A stretch of 64,000 nt of DNA from Alginatibacterium sediminis (GTDB lineage: Bacteria; Pseudomonadota; Gammaproteobacteria; Enterobacterales; Celerinatantimonadaceae), in assembly GCF_003610775.1 (NCBI RefSeq), contig NZ_RAQO01000005.1, positions 372,001 to 436,000 on the forward strand. Direction: 5' to 3'. The notes beneath the pieces are model-generated. The model was not told the origin of the DNA. It was given only the letters and a program-made list of their open reading frames with translations, and searched no databases. This document shows positions 9,732 to 18,178 of this stretch, piece by piece. Made by a program: the position numbers and the translations under genes. Position 1 is the first letter of the stretch, and each line of letters begins with the position of its first letter.

Positions 9732-10712
9732 ATGTTTAATGCTCTCGTTTTGACTCAAGAAGAAAAAGCCACCTTCGCTGAAGTTCGTCAAATCCAAGAA
9801 AGTGATTTGCCTGATGGTGAAGTATTGGTGCGTGTCGCTTGTTCATCGATTAACTATAAGGATGGGCTTGCAGTGACTGGACTAGGTAAAATCATCCGCA
9901 ATTTTCCGATGGTTCCTGGTATAGATTTCGCAGGAGAGGTACTTGAGTCAAGTGACAAGCGCTATCAAACAGGTGATAAAGTAATTTTGACCGGATGGGG
10001 CGTAGGTGAGAACCATTGGGGTGGATTAGCGCAAAAAGCGCGAGTTAAAGCAGATTGGCTAGTACCAATGCCAAGCAGCTGTGATGACCAAAAAGCGATG
10101 AAAATCGGTACTGCAGGATTAACCGCGATGCTATGTGTACAGGCGCTGCAAACGGCGGGTCTTAAACCTAGCGACGGTGATGTTTTGGTTACTGGTGCAA
10201 GCGGTGGAGTGGGTAGCGTCGCAGTGACTTTATTAACGCAACTTGGCTATAGCGTGGTTGCCAGCTCTGGTCGCGTTGAGCAAAATGGCAGTTATTTGAA
10301 GGCGCTAGGTGCCAGTTCGGTAATTGATCGCAGTGAATTGGAAATCGACGCTAGACCGTTAGAAAAACAACGTTGGGCTGGCGTGGTGGATACGGTTGGC
10401 AATAAAGTGCTCGCCACTGCCCTTGCCCAAATGCAGTATGGAGGTGCGGCTGCAATCTGTGGTTTAGCTGGAGGATACGCCCTGCCGACAACGGTGATGC
10501 CTTTTATTTTACGAGGTGTGAGCATACTTGGGATTGATTCTGTGTCGTGTCCCTATGAGAAGCGTGTTGCAGCTTGGGAGCAAGTATTGGCTTTACTTCC
10601 CAATCGTTTTTATCAAGAAGCCTGCGAGAGTATCACGCTTGAACAAGTTGCCGAATATGCACAAAAAATTGTTAAAGGAAAAATAACAGGGCGGGTATTG
10701 GTAAGGCTGTAG
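9732..10712 (+). CDS. acuI: Acrylyl-CoA reductase AcuI / YhdH-type quinone oxidoreductase
   Basis: 326 residues from the ATG at 9732 (family about 324). Zn-independent medium-chain dehydrogenase. The N-terminus matches the YhdH pattern: SSINYKDGLAVTGLGKIIRN, then FPMVPGIDFAGEV. The Rossmann motif VLVTGASGGVGSVAV is at about 158-172. In the family it reduces acrylyl-CoA to propionyl-CoA with NADPH, relevant to acrylate from DMSP breakdown in marine bacteria. An in-frame TTG start 11 codons earlier lacks family similarity, so I reject it. Single gene; no other DMSP genes are nearby. Confidence 0.9.
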   Translation: MFNALVLTQEEKATFAEVRQIQESDLPDGEVLVRVACSSINYKDGLAVTGLGKIIRNFPMVPGIDFAGEVLESSDKRYQTGDKVILTGWGVGENHWGGLAQKARVKADWLVPMPSSCDDQKAMKIGTAGLTAMLCVQALQTAGLKPSDGDVLVTGASGGVGSVAVTLLTQLGYSVVASSGRVEQNGSYLKALGASSVIDRSELEIDARPLEKQRWAGVVDTVGNKVLATALAQMQYGGAAAICGLAGGYALPTTVMPFILRGVSILGIDSVSCPYEKRVAAWEQVLALLPNRFYQEACESITLEQVAEYAQKIVKGKITGRVLVRL

Positions 10713-10887
10713 CGCATTGATGAGCTTTTAACTAAAGTCATCAGCGCTGTCTTTGCTTATTCGCCACTAACTAAACAAATCTCAATAGACGCTTACTACG
10801 CTTTGATCAAGCATTCTTATGGGTTAAGCCAAGCGCATGATCATTTAACTTGAATCTAATAGAGCCAAATTATTGTAGGGAAACAAT

Positions 10888-11493
10888 ATGTTAGCAATTT
10901 TCGAAAAGGTCTTACTTATCGGTTTACTAAGTCTAGTATTCCCCTTAAGTGCTGCACAAGATGCGATAGAAAACAGTACTGAAACAAATAAGCCCCAGAT
11001 TAACTTGCAGTTGAACCTCGAAGTTGTCGGAATTGACAAAGCAGCGCAGCAAGCAGCTCAAGCCTTAACTAATATTGCAACAAGCATGGAGATGTTGGCA
11101 AATGATCCAGAGTTGAGTGTAGAGGAGCAAGCGCAACTTGATAAAACGTTTTTAGCAATTGAGCAATTGAGTACGCAGCTTAATGCAAGCTTGCAGCAGG
11201 TGCCAAAAACGCTAGAGCAAAGCGCCAAGCCAATCGTAAGCTTAGCCGATAATCTTTCCCAAAAGATCCAATTGTGGGTGATAATTATTTTGGTCGCTTT
11301 AGTTTTAATTATCATTGCTTCAATACTCGCGATCTATTTTGGGGTACTTGCTCCAACTAGCCGGTCGATCATTACCGTTACTAGTCATGTTAACCAGCTT
11401 GCCTCTAGTCTTAAAATCACCGCTGAATTGGTAGAGAAAACGACGCAACAAAATCAAGTTTTATTAGAACGTTTAGATGAAGACAAAACTTAG
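10888..11493 (+). CDS. Membrane-anchored protein of unknown function
   Basis: 201 residues. An N-terminal signal peptide or helix (residues 4-22) is followed by a Gln/Ala-rich, probably helical periplasmic segment (about 25-120; QQAAQALTNIATSMEMLAND, AQLDKTFLAIEQLSTQL). A strong transmembrane helix follows at about 130-155 (WVIIILVALVLIIIASILAI), then a cytoplasmic tail that looks coiled-coil. It resembles a truncated sensor or partner protein but carries no HAMP, kinase or MCP motif. Shine-Dalgarno TAGGG precedes the ATG. Not recognised; single gene. Confidence 0.65.
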   Translation: MLAIFEKVLLIGLLSLVFPLSAAQDAIENSTETNKPQINLQLNLEVVGIDKAAQQAAQALTNIATSMEMLANDPELSVEEQAQLDKTFLAIEQLSTQLNASLQQVPKTLEQSAKPIVSLADNLSQKIQLWVIIILVALVLIIIASILAIYFGVLAPTSRSIITVTSHVNQLASSLKITAELVEKTTQQNQVLLERLDEDKT

Positions 11494-11641
11494 GTATTGA
11501 TCAAGGCCTTTGCTTGCGTTCATTAAGGTTGTATAACGTAAATTTATCAAATGTATAAGGCTTGATAATTTCCTGTGATTCACATTTGTACCTATACTGA
11601 ACTCATCAAAGCAAGCAACTAATACGTTAAGTGAGAACAAT

Positions 11642-12127
11642 ATGAAAATGAGTCATGTAGGCATTATGGTCGGCGATATGGACAAAGCGGTTGAGTTTTA
11701 TACTAAAGCTTTAGGTCTTAAAACTGTTATGGGTAAATCTGCAGTCGTTGAAGAGAAAGAATCTGCAATTGGTGCGATGTGTATAGCCGTGTTTGGAGAA
11801 GGCTTCAAAGGTTTCAATATTGCACACCTAGTCACAAGCGATGGTGTTGGTTTCGAACTATTCGAAATGATTGACCGTGAAGAAAAACATAATGTCGATT
11901 TCACTAAAATTGGGATCTTCCATTATTGTTTGGAAACTGATGATTTTGAGGGTGTGATTAAGCGAGTAGAGCAATACGGCGGTAAAGCCCGAATGGACAC
12001 TATGCGTTATCATCCTGAAGACGAAAATCGCCCATACAAAATGGTTTATCTAGAAGACCCGTTTGGAAATCTTTTTGAGCTTTATTCTCACTCGTATTCA
12101 GAAACATATTCTTCAGAGTACGAATAA
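11642..12127 (+). CDS. VOC (glyoxalase/bleomycin-resistance) superfamily protein
   Basis: 161 residues forming two beta-alpha-beta-beta-beta modules. The first begins MSHVGIMVGDMDKAVEFYTKALGLKT, with His and a later FELFEM Glu as metal-ligand positions. The second has IFHYCLETDD and DPFGNLFELYSHSYSE. These His/Glu positions match VOC metal-binding enzymes such as glyoxalase I or dioxygenases. The substrate cannot be told from sequence. Own terminator behind it. Confidence 0.8.
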   Translation: MKMSHVGIMVGDMDKAVEFYTKALGLKTVMGKSAVVEEKESAIGAMCIAVFGEGFKGFNIAHLVTSDGVGFELFEMIDREEKHNVDFTKIGIFHYCLETDDFEGVIKRVEQYGGKARMDTMRYHPEDENRPYKMVYLEDPFGNLFELYSHSYSETYSSEYE

Positions 12128-12163
12128 ACTATTGTTATCAGTACAAAACTTTTGACTATACTA

Positions 12164-12187
12164 GCCTCCCACAGTGGAGGCTTTTTT
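12164..12187 (+). terminator. Rho-independent terminator
   Basis: GCCTCC / GGAGGC stem with a six-base loop followed by six T, 36 bases after the VOC gene. Confidence 0.85.
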
Positions 12188-12255
12188 GTACCAGAAATTA
12201 CAACTAGTTTTGTTTTGGTTCGCCGTTTAATAAGCTTATGGTATTTCTAAAGGTA

Positions 12256-12882
12256 TTATGCTGGCAATTGGGAACTGAGAAAACGCGATATATCTTTTTT
12301 GGGCGTTCTAGCGAGTCTTTGCATCAATTTGAAACTAGGGTTTTCAATTTGATATGTCAGATTTAGATCTTCGAGCATGGATAACCAAAGTTTGGCTGTC
12401 ATTTCACTATCGGCTAAGGCTCTGTGAAAAACGCCGTCATGGGCAATGTTTTTGTAATCAATTAGGCTACCTAATTTGTGGTTAGGTGCATTCGGGTATA
12501 GTCTTCGTGCAATCAACATTGAGCAAGCAAAAATCCCCGGGTAAGTACGTTGAATTGCATCTAATTCGGCATCTAAAAAGCGTTTGTCAAAAGATGCGTT
12601 GTGCGCTACCAAGGGCATGTCACCAATAAAGTCGGCGAACTCATCCATAACCGCTGCGCATTCGTCCTCACCAAGTAACATATGATTACTGATACCGGTG
12701 TAGTTCTCGATAAACGAACTGACTCGAAAGCCGGGGTTCATTAAACGTGAAAAAGTATCAGTTATTTGCCCCGATTCAATTTTAACCGCCCCAATCTCAA
12801 TTGCTCGGTCGCCTTGAGTTGGCGATAAACCGGTGGTTTCGAAGTCGAGAACAATAACATTTGCTGCGCTGTGAAAAGTCAA
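12256..12882 (-). CDS. DnaQ-like 3'-5' exonuclease (DEDDh)
   Basis: About 209 residues from the TTG at 12882. Exo I motif VIVLDFETTGLSPTQGDRAIEIG, here split: VIVLDFETTG supplies the Asp and Glu. Exo II is VAHNASFDKRFLDAEL, and Exo III is HRALADSEMTAKLW with the catalytic His and Asp. The family trims DNA or RNA 3' ends; the size and lone context fit a stand-alone exonuclease rather than the polymerase epsilon subunit. The start is uncertain: a TTG at 12939 would add 19 hydrophobic-looking residues, and neither site has a good ribosome binding site. Divergent from rlmF. Confidence 0.85.
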   Translation of the reverse strand: MTFHSAANVIVLDFETTGLSPTQGDRAIEIGAVKIESGQITDTFSRLMNPGFRVSSFIENYTGISNHMLLGEDECAAVMDEFADFIGDMPLVAHNASFDKRFLDAELDAIQRTYPGIFACSMLIARRLYPNAPNHKLGSLIDYKNIAHDGVFHRALADSEMTAKLWLSMLEDLNLTYQIENPSFKLMQRLARTPKKDISRFLSSQLPA

Positions 12883-13047
12883 AATGGCGTCTGTCTGAAA
12901 ACAAAAGCGTATTGTAATCAGCAGCCAGGGCAGCAGCAATGATTTATAACAGTAAAAAAGCTCAATACTGCTCCTGAAATGCTATTTTTACTGATGCGGC
13001 TTTCAAATAGTGATAACGTGCGCGAATCTTCAACAAGGCTTAAGAGA

Positions 13048-14028
13048 ATGACCCACAATAAGCAGCCCCCAAATAATAGTAAAACCCTACTGCATCCACG
13101 TAGTCAGCACCTTGAACGCTATGACTTTGAGCGCTTGGTTAGTTTCAATTCAGCGTTACAAGCCTATATAAAGGCGAGCCCGCGTGGCGATCTTACCATT
13201 GACTTTGCTCAGCCAAAAGCAGTGCTCGAACTTAATCGAAGTTTGTTGGCTTGTTTTTACGGTGTTGAAAACTGGACTATTAGTGAGAACAATTTGTGCC
13301 CCCCGATACCTGGTCGCGCGGATTATCTACATTATTTAGGTGACTTACTCGAGCACAGTTACGGATCCAAAGCCTATCAAAACAAATCAATTCGGGCTTT
13401 GGACGTTGGTGTCGGTGCTAATTGTGTTTACCCTTTGTTAGGGGTTGGGCAATATGCTTGGAGTTTTGTTGGTAGCGATATCGACCCCAAATCTTTAGTC
13501 CAAGCTCAAGCAAATTTGGATGCGAATCCGAAGTTCTCCAAACTTATAGAGCTCCGATTACAGCGTAAACAACAGCATATATTTAAAAGCATAATCCAAA
13601 GTGATGACTATTTTGATATAAGCCTGTGTAATCCTCCTTTTCATGCCAGCGCAGCTGAGGCTAAAGCTGGAAGTGAGCGTAAAAGTAAAAATTTGAGCCA
13701 ATCTGGCTTAAAACCAACGACTAACTCAAGCGCATTAAATTTTGGTGGACAAAGCAATGAGCTTTGGTGCAAAGGCGGTGAACTAGCCTTTATCCGAACT
13801 ATGATCACCGAAAGTAGTGACTTCCAAAGTAATGTTCTATGGTTTACCAGTTTGGTATCTAAGCAAGATAACTTAAAGGCGATCACTGAAGCCTTGGTGA
13901 AAGCCGGAGTGGTCGAACATCGAATCGTTGATATGGCGCAAGGTAATAAAGTGAGTCGTTTTGTTGCTTGGAGCTTTTTACCTAAAGCTAAGCACCGAGA
14001 ATGGAAGAGGCTGTTCGGATATTCTTAA
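13048..14028 (+). CDS. rlmF: 23S rRNA (adenine-1618-N6)-methyltransferase RlmF
   Basis: 326 residues. Methylates A1618 of 23S rRNA with S-adenosylmethionine. Family landmarks: LHPRSQHLERYDF at the start, LCPPIPGRADYLHYL, the SAM-binding region ALDVGVGANCVYPLLG and the N6-adenine methyltransferase motif NPPFHASAAEAKAGSERK. E. coli RlmF is about 308 residues and aligns from LHPR. The ATG at 13048 is preferred over the one at 12979, whose extra 23 residues have no family counterpart. Confidence 0.93.
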   Translation: MTHNKQPPNNSKTLLHPRSQHLERYDFERLVSFNSALQAYIKASPRGDLTIDFAQPKAVLELNRSLLACFYGVENWTISENNLCPPIPGRADYLHYLGDLLEHSYGSKAYQNKSIRALDVGVGANCVYPLLGVGQYAWSFVGSDIDPKSLVQAQANLDANPKFSKLIELRLQRKQQHIFKSIIQSDDYFDISLCNPPFHASAAEAKAGSERKSKNLSQSGLKPTTNSSALNFGGQSNELWCKGGELAFIRTMITESSDFQSNVLWFTSLVSKQDNLKAITEALVKAGVVEHRIVDMAQGNKVSRFVAWSFLPKAKHREWKRLFGYS

Positions 14029-14139
14029 TGTCAGTTGATTGGAATTTTCAATGATTAACAAAAATTAAACATTGAGGGCTTCTCAATTAGCTTTAATGGT
14101 TGTTATAGTCTGACTTCAAACTCAGCAAGGATAGCTAAC

Positions 14140-14553
14140 ATGGAATTTCCAATTGAAGCCTCGTGCCAATGTGGGCAAGTTAAATATTCGTTAAAAGCAG
14201 CGCCTAAAATGGTCGTTGCCTGTCATTGTCAAGCCTGTCAGAAACTGGCTACTAGCCCATTTAGCATTACCGGCATTGTCGCCAGTGAGGATATTGAGTT
14301 TAGTGGCAAGCTAAACGAATGGACTCGTACCGCCGATAGCGGTAATTCCAATACTGCCGCATTCTGTCCAGGATGTGGAAATAGGATTTATCATTATAAT
14401 CCCCAAGATCTAAGTACAGTGAAATTGAAACTTAAGCCAATGGGCCTTAGCGACGACAGTTTATTCAAACCTACTGCGCACTTTTGGGTTTGCGAAAAGC
14501 TGGACTGGGTTGAAATTCCTGATGGCGTCAAACAATTCGATAAACAACCCTAA
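14140..14553 (+). CDS. GFA/CENP-V-fold zinc protein
   Basis: 137 residues. Family cysteines are visible: ASCQCGQVKY, CHCQACQK and AFCPGCGNRIY, which bind two Zn ions in the glutathione-dependent formaldehyde-activating (GFA) fold. Most members named after Gfa do not have a proven activity with formaldehyde, so the function should be taken only at fold level. It precedes a small VOC gene by 26 bases on the same strand. Confidence 0.85.
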   Translation: MEFPIEASCQCGQVKYSLKAAPKMVVACHCQACQKLATSPFSITGIVASEDIEFSGKLNEWTRTADSGNSNTAAFCPGCGNRIYHYNPQDLSTVKLKLKPMGLSDDSLFKPTAHFWVCEKLDWVEIPDGVKQFDKQP

Positions 14554-14579
14554 ACAATACTTTCTCGTGGAGCATATGC

Positions 14580-14951
14580 ATGAAAATTTTGCCAAATATT
14601 TGTTCGTCGGACTTACAAGCTAGTAAACGATTTTATGTCGAATTGTTAAACTTAGACGTGAAGTTTGAAAGTGATTGGTATGTTCAGTTGTGCTCTGCGG
14701 AAAATAGTGAGATCGAATTAGGAATTATCGATCGCTATCATGATCTTGTGCCCTTAGAGTACCAACAACAGCCAACGGGCATGTATCTCACTTTTGTGGT
14801 CAACGATGTCAACACGAGCTTTCAACGCGCTCAAGAAATGGGCGTGCCATTGGTGTCAGAGCCACGTAACGAATTCTATGGCCAACGACGTTTTTTATGT
14901 AAAGACCCCGACAATTGCTTAGTTGATATTTGTTCTCCTTGGCAACCTTAA
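14580..14951 (+). CDS. Small VOC-family protein
   Basis: 123 residues, beginning MKILPNICSSDLQASKRFYV and including YLTFVVNDVNTSFQRAQEMG and a C-terminal DPDNCLVDICSPW. The first strand lacks the usual His (NICS), so the metal site may be incomplete, as in several antibiotic-binding VOC proteins. GTGGAG precedes the ATG. Probably co-transcribed with the GFA-like gene 26 bases upstream. Confidence 0.75.
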   Translation: MKILPNICSSDLQASKRFYVELLNLDVKFESDWYVQLCSAENSEIELGIIDRYHDLVPLEYQQQPTGMYLTFVVNDVNTSFQRAQEMGVPLVSEPRNEFYGQRRFLCKDPDNCLVDICSPWQP

Positions 14952-14997
14952 GTTAACCCCAGCCATAAAAAGGACAAAGCAGTATCCACTATGGTCT

Positions 14998-15023
14998 GTA
15001 TCAGCTGGCTTGCGAGCTGATAC
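14998..15023 (+). terminator. Hairpin, possible terminator
   Basis: Nine-base stem GTATCAGCT / AGCTGATAC with an eight-base loop between the VOC gene and the helicase. It is followed a few bases later by a short TTTT. Confidence 0.45.
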
Positions 15024-15136
15024 CAAGGGTTTTCTTCTCGAATGTGCTATATTAGGCGGTTGCTACGATATTGCACTGTTGGCTTAAGCTTATTTTGAGT
15101 TTTTGTGGGCAAATTTCCTAATTTTCGAGACTAACT

Positions 15137-16465
15137 ATGTCATTTTCCAAGCTTGGGCTGTGTAGCTCAATCCTAAAAGCCCTAGACGAACAAGGCTACT
15201 CCGAGCCTACTCCTGTGCAGAGCAAAACAATCCCTGTTGTTTTATCGGGAAAAGATGCGGTTGTTAGTGCTCAAACGGGTACCGGTAAAACCGCAAGTTT
15301 TGTATTGCCAATACTAGAGCGTTTAAACACTGAGCGAACTCGTCGCTCAAAGCGCATTCGAGCGTTGGTATTGGTACCAACCCGCGAATTGGCGATGCAA
15401 GTTGAGAGCAATATCCAAACCTATGCCAAGCATCTTGAACTGCGTTCAATGGTTATGGTCGGAGGCTTAGACTCTGAGCCGCAAAAGCAGGCGTTGATTG
15501 ACGGCGTTGATATTTTAGTTGCGACACCGGGCCGATTGCTTGATTTGGCACACCAACGGGCTTTGTACTTTGACGAATTAGAATTTTTGGTTCTTGATGA
15601 AGCTGACCGTATGCTTGATATGGGCTTTATTGGTGACATCAATAAAATTATTGACCGCCTGCCAAAGATCAGGCAAAACTTGCTGTTTTCAGCAACGCTC
15701 TCGAAGGAAGTAAAGTCGCTTGCTAAAACTGCCATTTCAAATCCAGTTGAAATCAGCATTAGTGCGAACAAAAATTCAACGCCAAAAATTTCGCAGTGGT
15801 TAGTTGCTGTTGATAAAGAAAAGAAATCAGCGCTAATTAGTCATTTGATTAGTGACTTAAAATGGCCTCAAGCCCTTATTTTTATCCGCACTAAAGCCGG
15901 AGCTGCAAAGTTAGTCAGTCAGTTAGAAAAGCGGGGGATTAGTGCCGAGTCGATTCATAGTGGGCGAAGTCAAAGTGTTCGGAGCCGCATCCTAGAAGAC
16001 TTTAAGTCAGGTAAAATAAGCTTGTTGGTTGCCACCGGCGTTGCGGCGCGAGGGATAGATATAGAAGACTTATCCACGGTGGTCAATTATGACTTACCTG
16101 ACGACGTTGACGATTACATTCATCGTATTGGCCGCACCGGACGAGCTGGCGCCTCAGGTGAAGCTGTATCGCTAGTCTCACGAGACGATTTTAAACGTCT
16201 TTGCGCGGTTGAGAGAAAACTTGGGCAAGAGATTGAGCGCCGCCAAATTCCTGAGTTTATGGTTCTAAAGGATTTACCAGAGTCTGATTTGAACTATTCT
16301 AAATCGGCTCATAAACCTAAACATAAACCGCAGAATAACGAAAATTCCAAGACTAAGTTAAAGCCTAAGCCTAAGCTCAAGTCGCAAAGCAAACCAGCTA
16401 AGTCGGCCGAAGTTAGTAGTACAGGGCGTGCAGATCCTTGGGCAGGATGGGGCAATAAGCGCTGA
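15137..16465 (+). CDS. rhlE: DEAD-box RNA helicase, RhlE-like
   Basis: 442 residues. All helicase motifs are visible: Q motif (GYSEPTPVQ), motif I AQTGTGKT, Ia PTRELA, II VLDEADRMLDMGF, III SAT, V ATGVAARGIDIE and VI HRIGRTGRAG. The tail from about residue 380 is Lys/Pro rich, a typical RNA-binding extension, ending DPWAGWGNKR. ATP-dependent unwinding of short RNA duplexes in ribosome assembly or mRNA turnover is the family role. Assignment to the RhlE subgroup is by overall resemblance; the exact subgroup is less sure. Confidence 0.88.
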   Translation: MSFSKLGLCSSILKALDEQGYSEPTPVQSKTIPVVLSGKDAVVSAQTGTGKTASFVLPILERLNTERTRRSKRIRALVLVPTRELAMQVESNIQTYAKHLELRSMVMVGGLDSEPQKQALIDGVDILVATPGRLLDLAHQRALYFDELEFLVLDEADRMLDMGFIGDINKIIDRLPKIRQNLLFSATLSKEVKSLAKTAISNPVEISISANKNSTPKISQWLVAVDKEKKSALISHLISDLKWPQALIFIRTKAGAAKLVSQLEKRGISAESIHSGRSQSVRSRILEDFKSGKISLLVATGVAARGIDIEDLSTVVNYDLPDDVDDYIHRIGRTGRAGASGEAVSLVSRDDFKRLCAVERKLGQEIERRQIPEFMVLKDLPESDLNYSKSAHKPKHKPQNNENSKTKLKPKPKLKSQSKPAKSAEVSSTGRADPWAGWGNKR

Positions 16466-16590
16466 ACCTCATCTAGATTTTTTGTTGTAGTTGCGGCCAA
16501 CTTCACCGCTTAAGTAAATTATCTCGGTAAACGTTTATGGTATAACGACGTTGTGACGGTAAGCTAGAGATTAACCACCGTACATTCGAA

Positions 16591-16650
16591 GTAGGGACGA
16601 CCTTACCGCTCGTAACCATTAACGAGGACGGCCTCGCTGTTAAGTAAGGT
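16591..16650 (+). ncRNA. Guanidine-II (mini-ykkC) riboswitch
   Basis: Two small hairpins with the diagnostic ACGR tetraloops: GTAGGG-ACGA-CCTTAC (16591-16606) and CGAGG-ACGG-CCTCG (16623-16636), joined by a 16-base linker. The second is followed by the Shine-Dalgarno AAGG (16646-16649), seven bases before the sugE ATG. In this class the paired ACGR loops bind guanidinium and expose the ribosome binding site, so translation control is expected. The downstream SugE/Gdx exporter fits the ligand exactly. Confidence 0.9.
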
Positions 16651-16656
16651 TTTAAT

Positions 16657-16971
16657 ATGGCGTGGATAGTGTTGTTTTTTGCTGGCTTGTTTGAAATTGC
16701 TTGGGCAATTGGACTTAAATATACCCAAGGGTTTACCCAGTTTTGGCCAAGTGTCGCAACTTTAAGCTGTTTGATCGTAAGTTTTGTGCTCTTAGGTTTA
16801 TCGATGAATAGTCTACCTGTAGGGACGGCGTATGCTGTTTGGGTTGGCATTGGCACCATTGGTACAGTGATCCTTGGGGTGGTTATGTTTAATGAGCCTG
16901 CAAATTTAGTACGTATGCTTAGTTTAAGTTTTATTGTGCTAGGGATTGTTGGTTTAAAAATATCGAGCTAA
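16657..16971 (+). CDS. sugE: SMR-family guanidinium exporter SugE/Gdx
   Basis: 104 residues and four transmembrane helices, the SMR size. MAWIVLFFAGLFEIAWAIGLKY carries the essential Glu in helix 1 (FEIAW). SLPVGTAYAVWVGIGTIGTV matches the SugE/Gdx branch rather than the polyaromatic-drug EmrE branch. Works as an antiparallel dimer exchanging guanidinium for protons. Translation is probably controlled by the guanidine-II riboswitch directly upstream. Confidence 0.93.
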   Translation: MAWIVLFFAGLFEIAWAIGLKYTQGFTQFWPSVATLSCLIVSFVLLGLSMNSLPVGTAYAVWVGIGTIGTVILGVVMFNEPANLVRMLSLSFIVLGIVGLKISS

Positions 16972-16994
16972 TACCAAGCGGCCAGGGAATGCCC

Positions 16995-17396
16995 ATGAGT
17001 CTTTTCGAACAAAAGGTGGCAAATTATCCAGCGACTGCAAAAGCTGCCTTAGAGCAGCTTAAAGCACTTATTTTTGACATATCGCTTACTTATGGACTTG
17101 GTGAAGTTAGCGAAAACCTCAAGTGGGGTGAACTCAGTTATGGTACTCCCCATTCCAGCCCGATCCGCATTGATTGGAAACCAAAGTATCCAAATCACAT
17201 TAGTATTTATTTCAACTGCCAAACTAAACTGGTCGATACTTTTCGCGAACTATATCCCGATGACTTAGAGTTTCATGGCAATCGTGAAATACGGCTAAGT
17301 TTAGACAACGCTATAGATACCGCTGTAATTGTCCCTTGTTTGCTAATGGCTCTGAACTACAAAAACCTAAAACACCAACATCTACTCGGCGCTTAA
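16995..17396 (+). CDS. DUF1801-family protein
   Basis: 133 residues from the ATG at 16995, preferred over the ATG at 16989 because AGGGA lies six bases before it. The segments LKWGELSYG, then PIRIDWKPKYPNHISIYFNCQ and an LRxxxP-like ending, fit the small DUF1801 (YdhG-like) fold. No biochemical function is established for the family. It lies 20 bases after sugE on the same strand, so it may share its transcript. Confidence 0.75.
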   Translation: MSLFEQKVANYPATAKAALEQLKALIFDISLTYGLGEVSENLKWGELSYGTPHSSPIRIDWKPKYPNHISIYFNCQTKLVDTFRELYPDDLEFHGNREIRLSLDNAIDTAVIVPCLLMALNYKNLKHQHLLGA

Positions 17397-17412
17397 GCGC
17401 CAACTACCATTT

Positions 17413-17961
17413 TTAGTCTCGCCATTTAATTGAACAGCCCATGCTAGCTGTTTGTTGTTTAGGACCACGCCCGGTTTGGGCGACCAGTCGCATTGCGTCA
17501 AGCAGTTCAGGACTTCGCTTGCTAGCGTCACCCATTTGAGCATCATCAATTCGGCCTCGATATTGAAGCTGGCCAAGGTGATTTAGACCAAAGAAATCTG
17601 GTGTGCAAATAGCACCGTAAGCTTTCCCAACGCTTTGGTCTTCATCTACCAGATATAAAAATGGGAAACTATGCTGGGCGGCAAATATGGCCATATTCTC
17701 TGGATTATCAGCACTGTAATCGCGGTAATCATTAGACATAACGGCCACTACATTAATACCTTCATCTATAAGTATGCTGGCGTCCAATGCGAGTCTGTCG
17801 GCAATGGCTTTAACATAAGGGCAATGATTGCATATAAATGCGATCACTAAGCCTTTGTCGCCTAAATTGTCGATCATGGTGAACTGATTACCGCTAGGGT
17901 CTGAAAGGGTAAAATTGGGTGCTTTCCAGCCAAAATCACAAATGGGGGTGTTGAGAAGCAT
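17413..17961 (-). CDS. Thioredoxin-like (redoxin/AhpC-TSA) protein
   Basis: 182 residues from the ATG at 17961, which is preceded by an excellent Shine-Dalgarno (AAGGAGG, six bases). The longer open frame upstream has no such support. Peroxiredoxin-like fold: PICDFGWKAPNFTLSDPSGN, then VIAFICNHCPYVKAI with a CNHC redox pair at the usual position, and later AICTPDFFGLN with the cis-Pro. Members are thiol-disulfide proteins of unsettled role. Ends face-to-face with the DUF1801 gene. Confidence 0.85.
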   Translation of the reverse strand: MLLNTPICDFGWKAPNFTLSDPSGNQFTMIDNLGDKGLVIAFICNHCPYVKAIADRLALDASILIDEGINVVAVMSNDYRDYSADNPENMAIFAAQHSFPFLYLVDEDQSVGKAYGAICTPDFFGLNHLGQLQYRGRIDDAQMGDASKRSPELLDAMRLVAQTGRGPKQQTASMGCSIKWRD

Positions 17962-18141
17962 TGGTTCCCTCCTTACGCTTTGTTTGGTTGCAAGGTAATA
18001 TTCTAGGGCAAAGCCTGACTTTTGCCTATTAAAGGTACTTCCGAAACTAAAATCTATAGATACCGGCCAAGAAATTGTAAACGCGACCGCTAGAAAAATG
18101 AGCAAAAGGTATGGTTTTTTGGAGCTATGCAAAGAGGGTAA

Positions 18142-18164
18142 AGCTGCCGTTTTTAACGGCAGCT
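18142..18164 (-). terminator. Hairpin after the OmpA-type gene
   Basis: Ten-base stem AGCTGCCGTT / AACGGCAGCT with a three-base loop, 15 bases past the stop of the minus-strand gene. The T tract is short. Confidence 0.6.
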
Positions 18165-18178
18165 AAAGCTTAACTGCT

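Noticed and set aside
14580-14951. Glyoxalase I identity for the small VOC protein.
   Set aside because: The first metal-ligand His is missing and the length and motifs fit only the general VOC fold.
17962-18132. An N-terminal extension of the thioredoxin-like gene with a hydrophobic stretch.
   Set aside because: AAGGAGG sits exactly before the ATG at 17961 and family similarity begins there.
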